The notes below the pieces were generated by a model. That model did not search any database. It was not told the origin of the DNA and saw only the letters and a program-made list of their open reading frames with translations. Of a DNA stretch of 5,177 bases, positions 1 to 5,177 are shown piece by piece. The stretch lies in the NCBI GenBank assembly GCA_025457805.1, contig JALOTR010000279.1, positions 1 through 5,177 of the forward strand. Direction: 5' to 3'. Each line of letters begins with the position of its first letter. Within the stretch, counting starts at the first letter, position 1. This stretch comes from Akkermansiaceae bacterium (lineage in GTDB: Bacteria > Verrucomicrobiota > Verrucomicrobiia > Verrucomicrobiales > Akkermansiaceae). The translations under genes were made by a program, and so were the position numbers.

Positions 1-17
1 CTCGATAGAGTTCAAAC

Positions 18-440
18 ATGCGTCATCCCGCCCATTCCAACCACCGCCGCCGCGGCTTCCTTCTCTTGGAGATGGTGCTCGCGCTGGCGGTGTTTGGCAT
101 TGCTGCCACCGGATTTGCCGTGGCGCTCCACCGCATGGCGGACACAGCGGCGCTGGCGCAGAGCGAAATGCGCATCACCCGCATTCTGGAAAGCGCGCTC
201 GACGAGACGCTCTCGCTCCCGGTCCTCGAAGAAGGCGAGACCGAGACGGAAATGGGCGAACCGGGCAGCGAAATCAAATTTCTCACCACCGTGGAACTCC
301 TCGATGAAATGGAAAACGAGGAAGGCCAACTCCTCCAGGAAATGTACCGCATCGAGGTGAAGGCGAATTGGTATGCCAATGGCGAGTGGCAGGAACGCAT
401 CGTGGAAACCTGGCGCTACGGCCGCCTCTATCAACCGTGA
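18..440 (+). CDS. gspI: GspI-like minor pseudopilin (prepilin-type N-terminal methylation domain)
   Basis: 140 aa. Residues 1-13 form a short basic leader ending RRRG. The class III prepilin motif follows: G13|FLLLE, with Glu18 at mature position +5, and a hydrophobic helix at about 14-38. Prepilin peptidase would cut after Gly13 and methylate Phe14, and the protein would then enter the pseudopilus tip in the inner membrane and periplasm. After the helix comes an amphipathic stretch (about 39-65), a very acidic segment (71-85, rich in Glu) and a beta-rich C-terminus ending in ETWRYG. The length and the C-terminal strands fit GspI, usually about 120-130 aa, and the place directly before a GspJ- and GspK-like gene agrees. 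The ATG at 18 gives a leader of normal size; only a weak purine run (AGAG, 7-10) precedes it. The next gene starts inside its stop codon (GTGA). GspH or another minor pilin remains possible; the prepilin call itself is firm. Confidence 0.8.
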   Translation: MRHPAHSNHRRRGFLLLEMVLALAVFGIAATGFAVALHRMADTAALAQSEMRITRILESALDETLSLPVLEEGETETEMGEPGSEIKFLTTVELLDEMENEEGQLLQEMYRIEVKANWYANGEWQERIVETWRYGRLYQP

Positions 441-1246
441 AAACCTCATTTCCCAGATCCCGAAATCGTGGTTTCACGCTGCTTGAGCTCGTGATCGCCA
501 TGCTTTTGCTCACCATGATCATTGGCATGGTGTTTGGCATCGCCCGCACTTCGCTCGCCCTCGGCAATACGATTGTGGAAACGCAGAATGAGGAAATGAA
601 GCATCAGGCCTTCATGGAACTTCTCGGCCAGCGCTTCGCCTCACTGCCCGGCAATACGCGCTTCGATTTGCAGGTGGACGATTCCGGTTCGCATTATATC
701 TCCGATCTCACGCTCCAGAACGTCCCCGTCGGCTTCGCATGGGCCGGCGAGGAACGGATCGCCAAGGCAGTCCAGATTTCCACCGTCAAACGACGTAGCG
801 GCTATCTCGACATCGTCCTGAAATTTTACGAAAACGAGATCCTCGAAGGTTCGGAATCCTCCTTCCAAAGCACCGCCCTCGACAACGAACCCTTTGCGGA
901 AATCGTCCTGCTCGAAGACGTCGCCTTCTTCGAATGGCGCGTGCTCGATGGCCGCTCGATGGAATGGCAGTTCGATTGGGAAATCCAAGGCCGCCTCCCG
1001 CTCCAGATCGAACTCACCATGGCCATCGGTGCCAAGGGCGAGGAAATCCGCCAGGTCTTCTGGGTCCCACCCAAGCAGAATCCGGAAGTCCTCATGCGCC
1101 AGATGATGCAAGGCGGCGGCAATGGCACCCAAGGCACCGGCACCCCGCCAAACCCGGATGGCACCCCGGGCACGCCCGGAAATCCCATCGTCGTTCCCGG
1201 CCCCGGCGGCCAAGGCGGCGGCAACGTTCCAGGAGGTGGCGGATGA
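437..1246 (+). CDS. gspJ: GspJ-like minor pseudopilin with Gly/Pro-rich tail
   Basis: 269 aa from GTG 437, which overlaps the previous stop as GTGA. The open frame extends upstream to ATG 368, but starting there would add 23 residues coded inside gspI, whereas GTG 437 gives a normal 12-residue basic leader. The prepilin motif is G12|FTLLE, with Glu17 at +5, then a helix to about residue 38. The globular part (about 45-212) ends with strands typical of GspJ: LLEDVAFFEWRVLDG (158-172), a W-rich stretch, RLPLQIEL (186-193) and a final FWVP. GspJ caps the pseudopilus together with GspI and GspK. Family members are usually near 200 aa; the excess here is a 44-residue tail (226-269) made almost only of Gly, Pro, Thr and Asn. 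No Shine-Dalgarno is visible before GTG 437, so translation is probably coupled to gspI. The tail also encodes the ribosome-binding site of the next gene. Confidence 0.85.
   Translation: MKTSFPRSRNRGFTLLELVIAMLLLTMIIGMVFGIARTSLALGNTIVETQNEEMKHQAFMELLGQRFASLPGNTRFDLQVDDSGSHYISDLTLQNVPVGFAWAGEERIAKAVQISTVKRRSGYLDIVLKFYENEILEGSESSFQSTALDNEPFAEIVLLEDVAFFEWRVLDGRSMEWQFDWEIQGRLPLQIELTMAIGAKGEEIRQVFWVPPKQNPEVLMRQMMQGGGNGTQGTGTPPNPDGTPGTPGNPIVVPGPGGQGGGNVPGGGG
1231..1237 (+). promoter_or_regulatory. Strong Shine-Dalgarno of the gspK-like gene, inside the gspJ-like tail
   Basis: AGGAGGT lies 5 bases before ATG 1243 and is a near-perfect anti-Shine-Dalgarno match. It is the strongest ribosome-binding site seen in the window. 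It is read as ...P-G-G... codons in the Gly-rich tail of the upstream gene, and it fixes the gspK-like start at 1243 although the open frame runs upstream to 934. Confidence 0.85.
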
Positions 1247-2181
1247 AAATTTCCCTCAAATCAAAAGTTTCCCGCCGCGGTGCCGCCCTCATGGCCGTGC
1301 TCTGGCTCATCGCCATCCTCGCCATGGCCTGCATGACTGCCTTGCGCGTGATTTCCTTCGATATGGAACTCGCCTCCTCCAAAATCCACGGCTCGCGCGC
1401 CCGCCAAGTCGCGGAAATGGGCATCGCCGTCGGCTCCAATCCGGTCGTGAAACGCTCGGACCCCATGCTCCGCCAATTGAACGAAGGAACCGGCGAGGGC
1501 TTCGAGGTCCGCATCCTCTCCGAGGGCGGCCGATTCAACATCAACGCCATCCTCCTCCAGGACGACAAGGCCCTGCTGCGCGAAATTTTCTCCAAATGGG
1601 GCCTCGAACTCGAAGACGCCCAAGCCGTGGCCGATGCCCTCGGCGATTGGGTGGACGCCGATGACGACGTGGCTCTCAACGGCGCGGAAAAAGGCGATTA
1701 CGAGCAAGCCGGCCGCGTCAACCAACCCTTCAACCGCCCCTTCTACGACATCAGCGAGGCCCGCCTCGTCCGCGGCATGGACCTCGTGGAAGCCGTCCGC
1801 CCGGATTGGCGCGAGTGGTTCACCGTATGGAGCGGCGGCGCACTCGATGTGAACGAGGCCTCGGCAGAAATGATCGCCGCCGCCGCGGAAATCCCCGTCG
1901 AGCAGGCAGACATCATCCCGGAAACCGTCCGGGGCACCGATGGCCAGCGCGATACCGAGGATGACGTTCCTTTCCAAAATGCCGCCGCCGCGCTTGATCT
2001 TTTGGGCATCGACATCAATGGTCGCCCCGACATTGCCCGGCGCTTCACCGCCAATGATGCCACCACCCGCATCGAAAGCATCGGCTATGCGGAGGGAGCC
2101 AAACGAAAAATCAACGTCATCGTCCGCAACCGCACCGGGAAACCGGCCCTCCTTGAACGCACCGAAGAAATCATCCCGTGA
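1243..2181 (+). CDS. gspK: GspK-like tip pseudopilin
   Basis: 312 aa from ATG 1243, which overlaps the previous stop (ATGA) and has a strong ribosome-binding site. The leader ends SRRG13 and is followed by AALMAVLWLIAILAMA, the usual GspK form. There is no Glu at +5 (Ala18 instead), which is characteristic of GspK rather than a defect. Family landmarks follow in order: GRFNINAI (96-103), an acidic DWVDADDD (135-142) followed by NGAEKGDY (146-153), a Pro/aromatic segment near 160-172, and LDVNEASAEMI (from 201), the start of the second helix-hairpin-helix-like domain. The C-terminus returns to beta strands. GspK sits at the very tip of the pseudopilus with I and J; the acidic loop resembles the region that binds calcium in characterised GspK, but binding here is inferred. 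About 310 aa is the normal family length, so the gene looks intact. It overlaps the next gene by 4 bases. Confidence 0.9.
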   Translation: MKISLKSKVSRRGAALMAVLWLIAILAMACMTALRVISFDMELASSKIHGSRARQVAEMGIAVGSNPVVKRSDPMLRQLNEGTGEGFEVRILSEGGRFNINAILLQDDKALLREIFSKWGLELEDAQAVADALGDWVDADDDVALNGAEKGDYEQAGRVNQPFNRPFYDISEARLVRGMDLVEAVRPDWREWFTVWSGGALDVNEASAEMIAAAAEIPVEQADIIPETVRGTDGQRDTEDDVPFQNAAAALDLLGIDINGRPDIARRFTANDATTRIESIGYAEGAKRKINVIVRNRTGKPALLERTEEIIP

Positions 2182-3422
2182 GCAAAACCACCGAAAATGT
2201 CCTTCTCGTCCCCGGCGAATCCGGATGGGAAATCTGGACCGGCCAGCCCGAGACCGGCTTCTCCCAGCAACAAGCCACCGAGACGCTGCTCGCCGGCGAT
2301 CTCAAGGACATCCCGCAGGGCGATATCACCCTGCTTTTCCCGGTCAAAGCGCTCACGGCGGTCCCCATGCGCGTCGCCAGCGATGACGACGCCCTTTTCC
2401 CCGATCTTGCCGCCCTCCACGCCGAGCGCCTCGGCCTGCGCACCGATGCCATGGCCGGCCAGCTCACCGATGTCTTCGTCGTCGAGCGCGAAGGTGAAAA
2501 CACCACGCTCGTTTCGGTTTTCCTGCGCACCCCGGCCGAGGGCGAACTGCCCGTTCGCGGGCCCAAAGCCTTTGACATCTCACCCCGCGCCATCCCCGTC
2601 ACCGGCGATGCCCTTGCCACCTGGCGGGAATTCGGCCGCTGGGTCTTCGCCGTCTATCATCAGGGCAAGCTCGTTTACTGCCAGGCCACGGCAGGCGATT
2701 CCCGCCACCCGGATGATGCCCTCGCCCGCGAGATCCGCCTTTCGCTCATTCAGCTTTCCATGCAGGGCCTCACCATCGAGCCCACCCGCGTGATCCTCTG
2801 GAGTTCCAACGAATCCGTGGACGCCTCCGCCCTCCGCGCCGCCTTCACCGCCCCGGTGGAAGTCCAGCCGCGCCCCGCGCCCGTCCTGCCGGTGCCGCTC
2901 AGCAAGCTGCTCCCCGCCGATGTCCGCGCCGCCCGCCGCGCCGCCGTCCGCAAGCGCAACATCACACTCGCCGTCGCCGCCGTCGCCCTGCTCTACCTCG
3001 GCGTGCTCGGCTGGTTCGGTTACGGATTGTGGAAAATTTCCGCCGAAACCAAAGACCTCAACGCCCGCGCCGAAGAAGCCGCCCCCGAAGGCGCGGAATA
3101 CGCCACCCACATCGCCAAGTGGGACGAGCTCGCCCACGCCATCGATCTCCAGCACTCGCCTGTCGATATCCTCAACCGCATCGCCAATTGCATCCCGCCC
3201 AACAGCGGCCTGCGCCTCAAAGTGGCGGAAATCAGCGCCACGGAAATCAAACTCCAGGGCGAGGCACCCCAATACCAGGCCGTCACTACCTTCAGCCTCA
3301 AGCTCTCGAAACACAACGAACTCACCAACTACACCTGGCAAACCCCGGAACCCAACCAGTCCACCCGCGGCTGGGAATTCGTCTTCACCGGAGAAGTCCC
3401 CATCGTCGAATCCCAACCCTGA
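2178..3422 (+). CDS. gspL: GspL-like inner-membrane platform protein (PilM-like plus PilN-like parts)
   Basis: 414 aa from GTG 2178, overlapping the gspK-like stop as GTGA. Residues 1 to about 250 contain no signal peptide or membrane span and match the size of the GspL cytoplasmic domain, which has an actin-like fold and binds the assembly ATPase GspE. A basic stretch (RAARRAAVRKRN, 250-261) marks the cytoplasmic side of one membrane helix at about 262-287, ending GYGLWKI. A short coiled-coil-like segment (about 288-320) and a periplasmic alpha/beta domain follow (about 325-410, with SPVDILNRIANCIP and later strands), as in PilN or the GspL C-terminus. Length and topology both equal those of GspL (about 390-410 aa). 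The call rests on this architecture and on gene order, since the sequence itself is diverged. No ribosome-binding site is obvious, so translation is likely coupled to gspK. The gene is followed by a 74-base gap, the first break in the overlapping chain. Confidence 0.75.
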   Translation: MSKTTENVLLVPGESGWEIWTGQPETGFSQQQATETLLAGDLKDIPQGDITLLFPVKALTAVPMRVASDDDALFPDLAALHAERLGLRTDAMAGQLTDVFVVEREGENTTLVSVFLRTPAEGELPVRGPKAFDISPRAIPVTGDALATWREFGRWVFAVYHQGKLVYCQATAGDSRHPDDALAREIRLSLIQLSMQGLTIEPTRVILWSSNESVDASALRAAFTAPVEVQPRPAPVLPVPLSKLLPADVRAARRAAVRKRNITLAVAAVALLYLGVLGWFGYGLWKISAETKDLNARAEEAAPEGAEYATHIAKWDELAHAIDLQHSPVDILNRIANCIPPNSGLRLKVAEISATEIKLQGEAPQYQAVTTFSLKLSKHNELTNYTWQTPEPNQSTRGWEFVFTGEVPIVESQP

Positions 3423-3496
3423 CCGACAATTTTCCCAAGTCCCGGCATTTCTATTTCAGCTTCCCAGCATCTCAGCCTCTCAGCTTCTACCCCTCC
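3423..3496 (+). other. 74-base gap between gspL- and gspM-like genes
   Basis: This is the longest non-coding stretch in the window. It is pyrimidine-rich, holds the 8-base tandem repeats at 3457-3488, and ends in ACCCCTCC directly before ATG 3497. I see no Shine-Dalgarno, no convincing -35/-10 pair and no hairpin followed by T residues, so it is neither a clear promoter nor a clear terminator. Confidence 0.7.
3457..3488 (+). repeat. Four tandem 8-base repeats, consensus CAGCNTCY
   Basis: The units CAGCTTCC, CAGCATCT, CAGCCTCT and CAGCTTCT follow one another without spacers, starting at 3457, 3465, 3473 and 3481. Six of eight positions are invariant; only position 5 (T/A/C/T) and position 8 (C/T/T/T) vary. 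The array ends 8 bases before the gspM-like start codon, across the place where a ribosome-binding site would normally lie. Its function is unknown. Confidence 0.85.
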
Positions 3497-4033
3497 ATGT
3501 CCGACCGCGAAAAAAAACTCCTGATCTTCTTCGCCACCGCCGGCTTCCTCGTGGTCAATTTCCTCGTCTTCGGATTCTTCAAAAACAAGAGCGCCGAGTT
3601 CCAGCGCGCCCGCGATCAGGCCCGGGTGAAGCTGGACAGCGCGGAAGTTTTCCAGGCCAGCCGCGAGCAGGTGCTTGAGGAAATGGACTGGCTCGCCGAG
3701 AACGAACCCGAGCCCGCCGCCAACCAGGACGTGCAGGCAGAACTCCAGGCACTCTGCGAAAAACAGGCCAAAAGCGCCGGACTCACCATCAAGTCCCAGA
3801 AGCCCATGCCGTCGGACACCACCGAAGGCCGCCATTTTCACCGCGCCCGCATCCAGGTCACCGTCACCGGCACCGAACAGGCGCTCTACACCTGGTTCAA
3901 CTCCCTCAACATGCCCACCGAGTTCCGGATCGCCTCCAACATCCGCATCAATCCCAACAAGGAAGACGATACCAAGATCGACTGCATCGCTGTCATCGAG
4001 CAATGGTTCGTGCCTCTTCCTCCCACGGCTTGA
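3497..4033 (+). CDS. gspM: GspM-like inner-membrane assembly protein (PilO-like)
   Basis: 178 aa from ATG 3497. The reading frame is open far upstream inside gspL, but that part is a shadow; ATG 3497 gives the expected layout of a short charged cytoplasmic N-terminus (MSDREKK), one membrane helix (about 8-28), a charged coiled-coil-like segment (about 30-72) and a periplasmic ferredoxin-like domain (about 76-172). The last shows the alternating strands and helix of GspM/PilO: HRARIQVTVTGTEQALYTWF (about 115-134), then strands up to CIAVIEQWFVP. GspM pairs with GspL and stabilises the inner-membrane platform that contacts the ATPase and the pseudopilus. Length (160-180 aa typical) and position directly after a GspL-like gene support the call; sequence similarity is low, as usual for this family. 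There is no Shine-Dalgarno. Its stop codon starts the 11-base sequence that recurs at the end of the next gene. Confidence 0.72.
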   Translation: MSDREKKLLIFFATAGFLVVNFLVFGFFKNKSAEFQRARDQARVKLDSAEVFQASREQVLEEMDWLAENEPEPAANQDVQAELQALCEKQAKSAGLTIKSQKPMPSDTTEGRHFHRARIQVTVTGTEQALYTWFNSLNMPTEFRIASNIRINPNKEDDTKIDCIAVIEQWFVPLPPTA

Positions 4034-4041
4034 TCACCAAC
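4031..4041 (+). repeat. Direct repeat TGATCACCAAC, copy 1
   Basis: The 11 bases begin with the TGA stop of the gspM-like gene and lie 24 bases before the start of the first paralog. An identical copy is at 4516-4526, again beginning with a stop codon and lying before the second paralog. The two copies are 485 bases apart, close to the 480-base distance between the paralogs' start codons, as expected at the ends of a tandem duplication. Confidence 0.75.
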
Positions 4042-4065
4042 GATCCGTTAAACTTCCGTTTCCGT

Positions 4066-4518
4066 ATGCACTCCACCGCCATCCTCATCCTCTCCGTCCT
4101 CGCCACCACCGGCGCGGCGATGGCGGGCGTGCCGCAAAAAGCCCCGCTCGGCCACTATCAGGGACTCTGGCACAGTTCGCCCTTCACCAGCCCTCCCAAC
4201 TGCCAGATCCCGCCGGCATTGCCATCCCTCAGCAACGAGCTCACCCTCGGCGGTGTTTCTCCCATCCCTGGCGGATATCGCGTCACCATCCTCACGAAAG
4301 GCAGCAAGCAGGAACGCATCACCCTCGATTCCGGGAAATCCGTCCAAGGGCTCCGAATCGGAAAAGTGGAGTTCCATTCCGACGATCCGCTTGAAACCAT
4401 CGTCCACATTTCCTCCGGAAACCGATCCGGCCAGCTCCGTTTCGATCGCTCATCCCTTGCTGCCAAGCCGCCATCCAAAGTGCCCGCTCCGCCCGTTCTC
4501 CGTCCTGCCGTGCGCTGA
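4066..4518 (+). CDS. Exported protein of unknown function, first of two tandem paralogs (short form)
   Basis: 150 aa from ATG 4066. The frame is open to an ATG at 4003 inside gspM, but ATG 4066 starts a clean signal peptide: hydrophobic core STAILILSVLATTG and an A-M-A motif, with cleavage expected after Ala20. The mature protein is therefore periplasmic or secreted. It has no other membrane span. In order it shows VPxKAP (22-27), YxxLWxxSPFTS (31-42), a Pro-rich linker (43-55), then LGGVSPI.GGYRVT (61-74), ERIT.D (83-88) and DPL.TIV..SSG (107-118), ending in FD (126-127). The same landmarks sit at exactly the same residue numbers in the downstream gene; by hand I count about 50 identities over residues 21-127. 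The single Cys46 lies in the linker. The C-terminal tail is short (about 128-150, Pro-rich). I do not recognise the family. Its place in a T2SS-like operon and the SPF-linker-beta pattern suggest a GspC/PilP-like periplasmic connector, which is only an inference. No ribosome-binding site is visible. Confidence 0.85.
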   Translation: MHSTAILILSVLATTGAAMAGVPQKAPLGHYQGLWHSSPFTSPPNCQIPPALPSLSNELTLGGVSPIPGGYRVTILTKGSKQERITLDSGKSVQGLRIGKVEFHSDDPLETIVHISSGNRSGQLRFDRSSLAAKPPSKVPAPPVLRPAVR

Positions 4519-4526
4519 TCACCAAC
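4516..4526 (+). repeat. Direct repeat TGATCACCAAC, copy 2
   Basis: Identical to 4031-4041. Here the TGA is the stop codon of the first paralog. The repeat is followed by a C/T-rich leader (4527-4545) that leads straight to the ATG of the second paralog without a Shine-Dalgarno. Confidence 0.75.
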
Positions 4527-4545
4527 CACCTTCCCTCTCATTTCC

Positions 4546-5177
4546 ATGAAACCCGTTCCATCCATCCTCCTCGCCACCCTAGCCCTTGTCGGCACCGTGG
4601 CTGCGGATGTGCCGGTGAAGGCTCCGCCCACCAAGTATCGCACTCTTTGGGAAAACTCGCCCTTCACCTCCAAGCCGCCACCACCCGAGGAAGGACCCGT
4701 CGCGAATCCCCTCGAAGACTACGCCCTCGGCGGCGTTTCGCCCATCTCTGGCGGCTACCGCGTCACCCTTCTCAACAAGAAGAAACCGGAAGAGCGCATC
4801 ACTGTGGATACGGACAACCCGAAGAGCGGCTTCAAGATCCTTTCCGTCACCCGCAAGTCCGGCGATCCCCTCGGCACCATCGTTCGCATGTCCTCCGGAG
4901 CCCTCACCGGCACCGTGGCCTTCGATGACAAACTCCTGACTCTCGCCCCGCCGCCCGCCGCGGCCAAACCGCAGCCCGGCCAGCCCGGTCAGCCTCCCAT
5001 TCCGGGTCAGCCGCAAATTCCCGGCTTGGTGAACCCCCAAAACAATCCCAACGGCCAACCGGGCATTCCCCAGCGCCAGCCACGCCCGCGCGTCGTCCCG
5101 CCGCCCACTCCGCAGAGCCAGCCTCAGCAAGTCAATCCCGCCACCAACAGTCAACGTCCGGAACGCCGCCGCGACCG
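4546..5177 (+). CDS. Exported protein of unknown function, second tandem paralog with long Pro/Gln/Gly tail (3' end outside the window)
   Basis: The frame is open from ATG 4546 to the window edge (210 full codons, no stop), so the gene is cut by the window and not necessarily broken. Residues 1-20 form a signal peptide (core SILLATLALVG, V-A-A before a cut at Ala20|Asp21). The conserved block matches the upstream gene residue for residue: VPVKAP (22-27), YRTLWENSPFTS (31-42), Pro/Glu linker (43-57), YALGGVSPISGGYRVTLL (59-76), EERITVD (82-88), GDPLGTIV (106-113) and SSG (116-118). After about residue 134 it differs: a low-complexity tail of at least 75 residues starts with APPPAAAKP, contains QPG/IPG repeats (143-160) and basic patches (QRQPRPR, RPERRRD). 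Such tails often span the periplasm or bind partner proteins. A GspC/PilP-like link to the secretin is plausible but unproven. No Shine-Dalgarno is visible. A secretin (gspD) or other T2SS gene would be a natural next neighbour. Confidence 0.85.
   Translation, partial: MKPVPSILLATLALVGTVAADVPVKAPPTKYRTLWENSPFTSKPPPPEEGPVANPLEDYALGGVSPISGGYRVTLLNKKKPEERITVDTDNPKSGFKILSVTRKSGDPLGTIVRMSSGALTGTVAFDDKLLTLAPPPAAAKPQPGQPGQPPIPGQPQIPGLVNPQNNPNGQPGIPQRQPRPRVVPPPTPQSQPQQVNPATNSQRPERRRD

Noticed and set aside
1..17. A TAG at 6-8, in frame with ATG 18, could be the stop of an upstream gene (perhaps gspH).
   Set aside because: Only one codon is visible before it and the other two frames stay open, so no gene can be supported.
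368..436. Longer start (ATG 368) for the gspJ-like gene.
   Set aside because: It would give an overlong leader coded inside gspI; GTG 437 gives a normal 12-residue prepilin leader and the same overlap type as the other genes.
934..1242. Longer start for the gspK-like gene.
   Set aside because: The added sequence is Arg/Pro/His shadow of gspJ; ATG 1243 has a strong Shine-Dalgarno and a typical leader.
2580..3416. Long minus-strand open frame (278 aa) opposite gspL.
   Set aside because: A Gly/Ala/Asp-rich shadow of a GC-rich gene with no start signal or domain; the plus strand has a coherent GspL architecture. The minus-strand frames at 1261-1977, 641-1213 and 3329-4003 are rejected for the same reason.
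3423..3456. Possible promoter in the gap after gspL (CCGACA near 3422, T-rich stretch near 3450).
   Set aside because: No believable -10 hexamer at proper spacing; the match is too weak to call.
3029..3496. Open frame continuous with the gspM-like gene, reading through gspL in another frame.
   Set aside because: It overlaps the well-supported gspL-like gene, its product is Arg/Pro/His-rich shadow sequence, and ATG 3497 alone gives the expected GspM architecture.
4519..4545. Possible terminator between the two paralogs.
   Set aside because: TGATCA is a 6-base palindrome only, with no stem-loop and no T-run after it.

Overview
The window is a dense, single-strand (+) gene cluster with about 97% coding content. 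It carries most of the inner-membrane half of a type II secretion (T2SS) or pseudopilus assembly operon, in the classical order I-J-K-L-M. Two tandem paralogous exported proteins of unknown function follow, and the second runs off the right edge. No rRNA, tRNA, CRISPR array, transposase or clear terminator is visible, and no gene-free stretch exceeds 74 bases.

The DNA is GC-rich, with C-ending codons dominating but GAA, AAA and GAT/AAT still common. The T2SS-like proteins are diverged from the proteobacterial ones, and the paralogs at the end look like no classical Gsp protein. This combination suggests a Verrucomicrobiota-type (PVC group) bacterium. That is an inference from style and content, not a proven placement.

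Layout. 18-440 is a GspI-like minor pseudopilin. 437-1246 is a GspJ-like minor pseudopilin with an unusual Gly/Pro-rich C-terminal tail. 1243-2181 is a GspK-like tip pseudopilin. 2178-3422 is a GspL-like inner-membrane protein (PilM-like part plus PilN-like part). These four genes are chained by three 4-base stop/start overlaps (GTGA, ATGA, GTGA). A 74-base gap then holds four tandem 8-base repeats, followed by a GspM-like protein at 3497-4033. Two signal-peptide proteins follow, at 4066-4518 and 4546 to beyond 5177. They align without gaps over residues 1-127, and the second has a long Pro/Gln/Gly tail.

How it fits together. I, J and K would form the tip complex that primes the pseudopilus. 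L and M would form the inner-membrane platform that links it to the assembly ATPase. The periplasmic paralogs sit where a GspC- or PilP-like connector to the secretin could be expected. They carry a conserved SPFT motif, a Pro-rich linker and a short beta-rich block, so a connector role is the working hypothesis. The most interesting part is this paralog pair: the same 11 bases (TGATCACCAAC) occur at the stop codon before each copy, which looks like the preserved joint of a tandem duplication.
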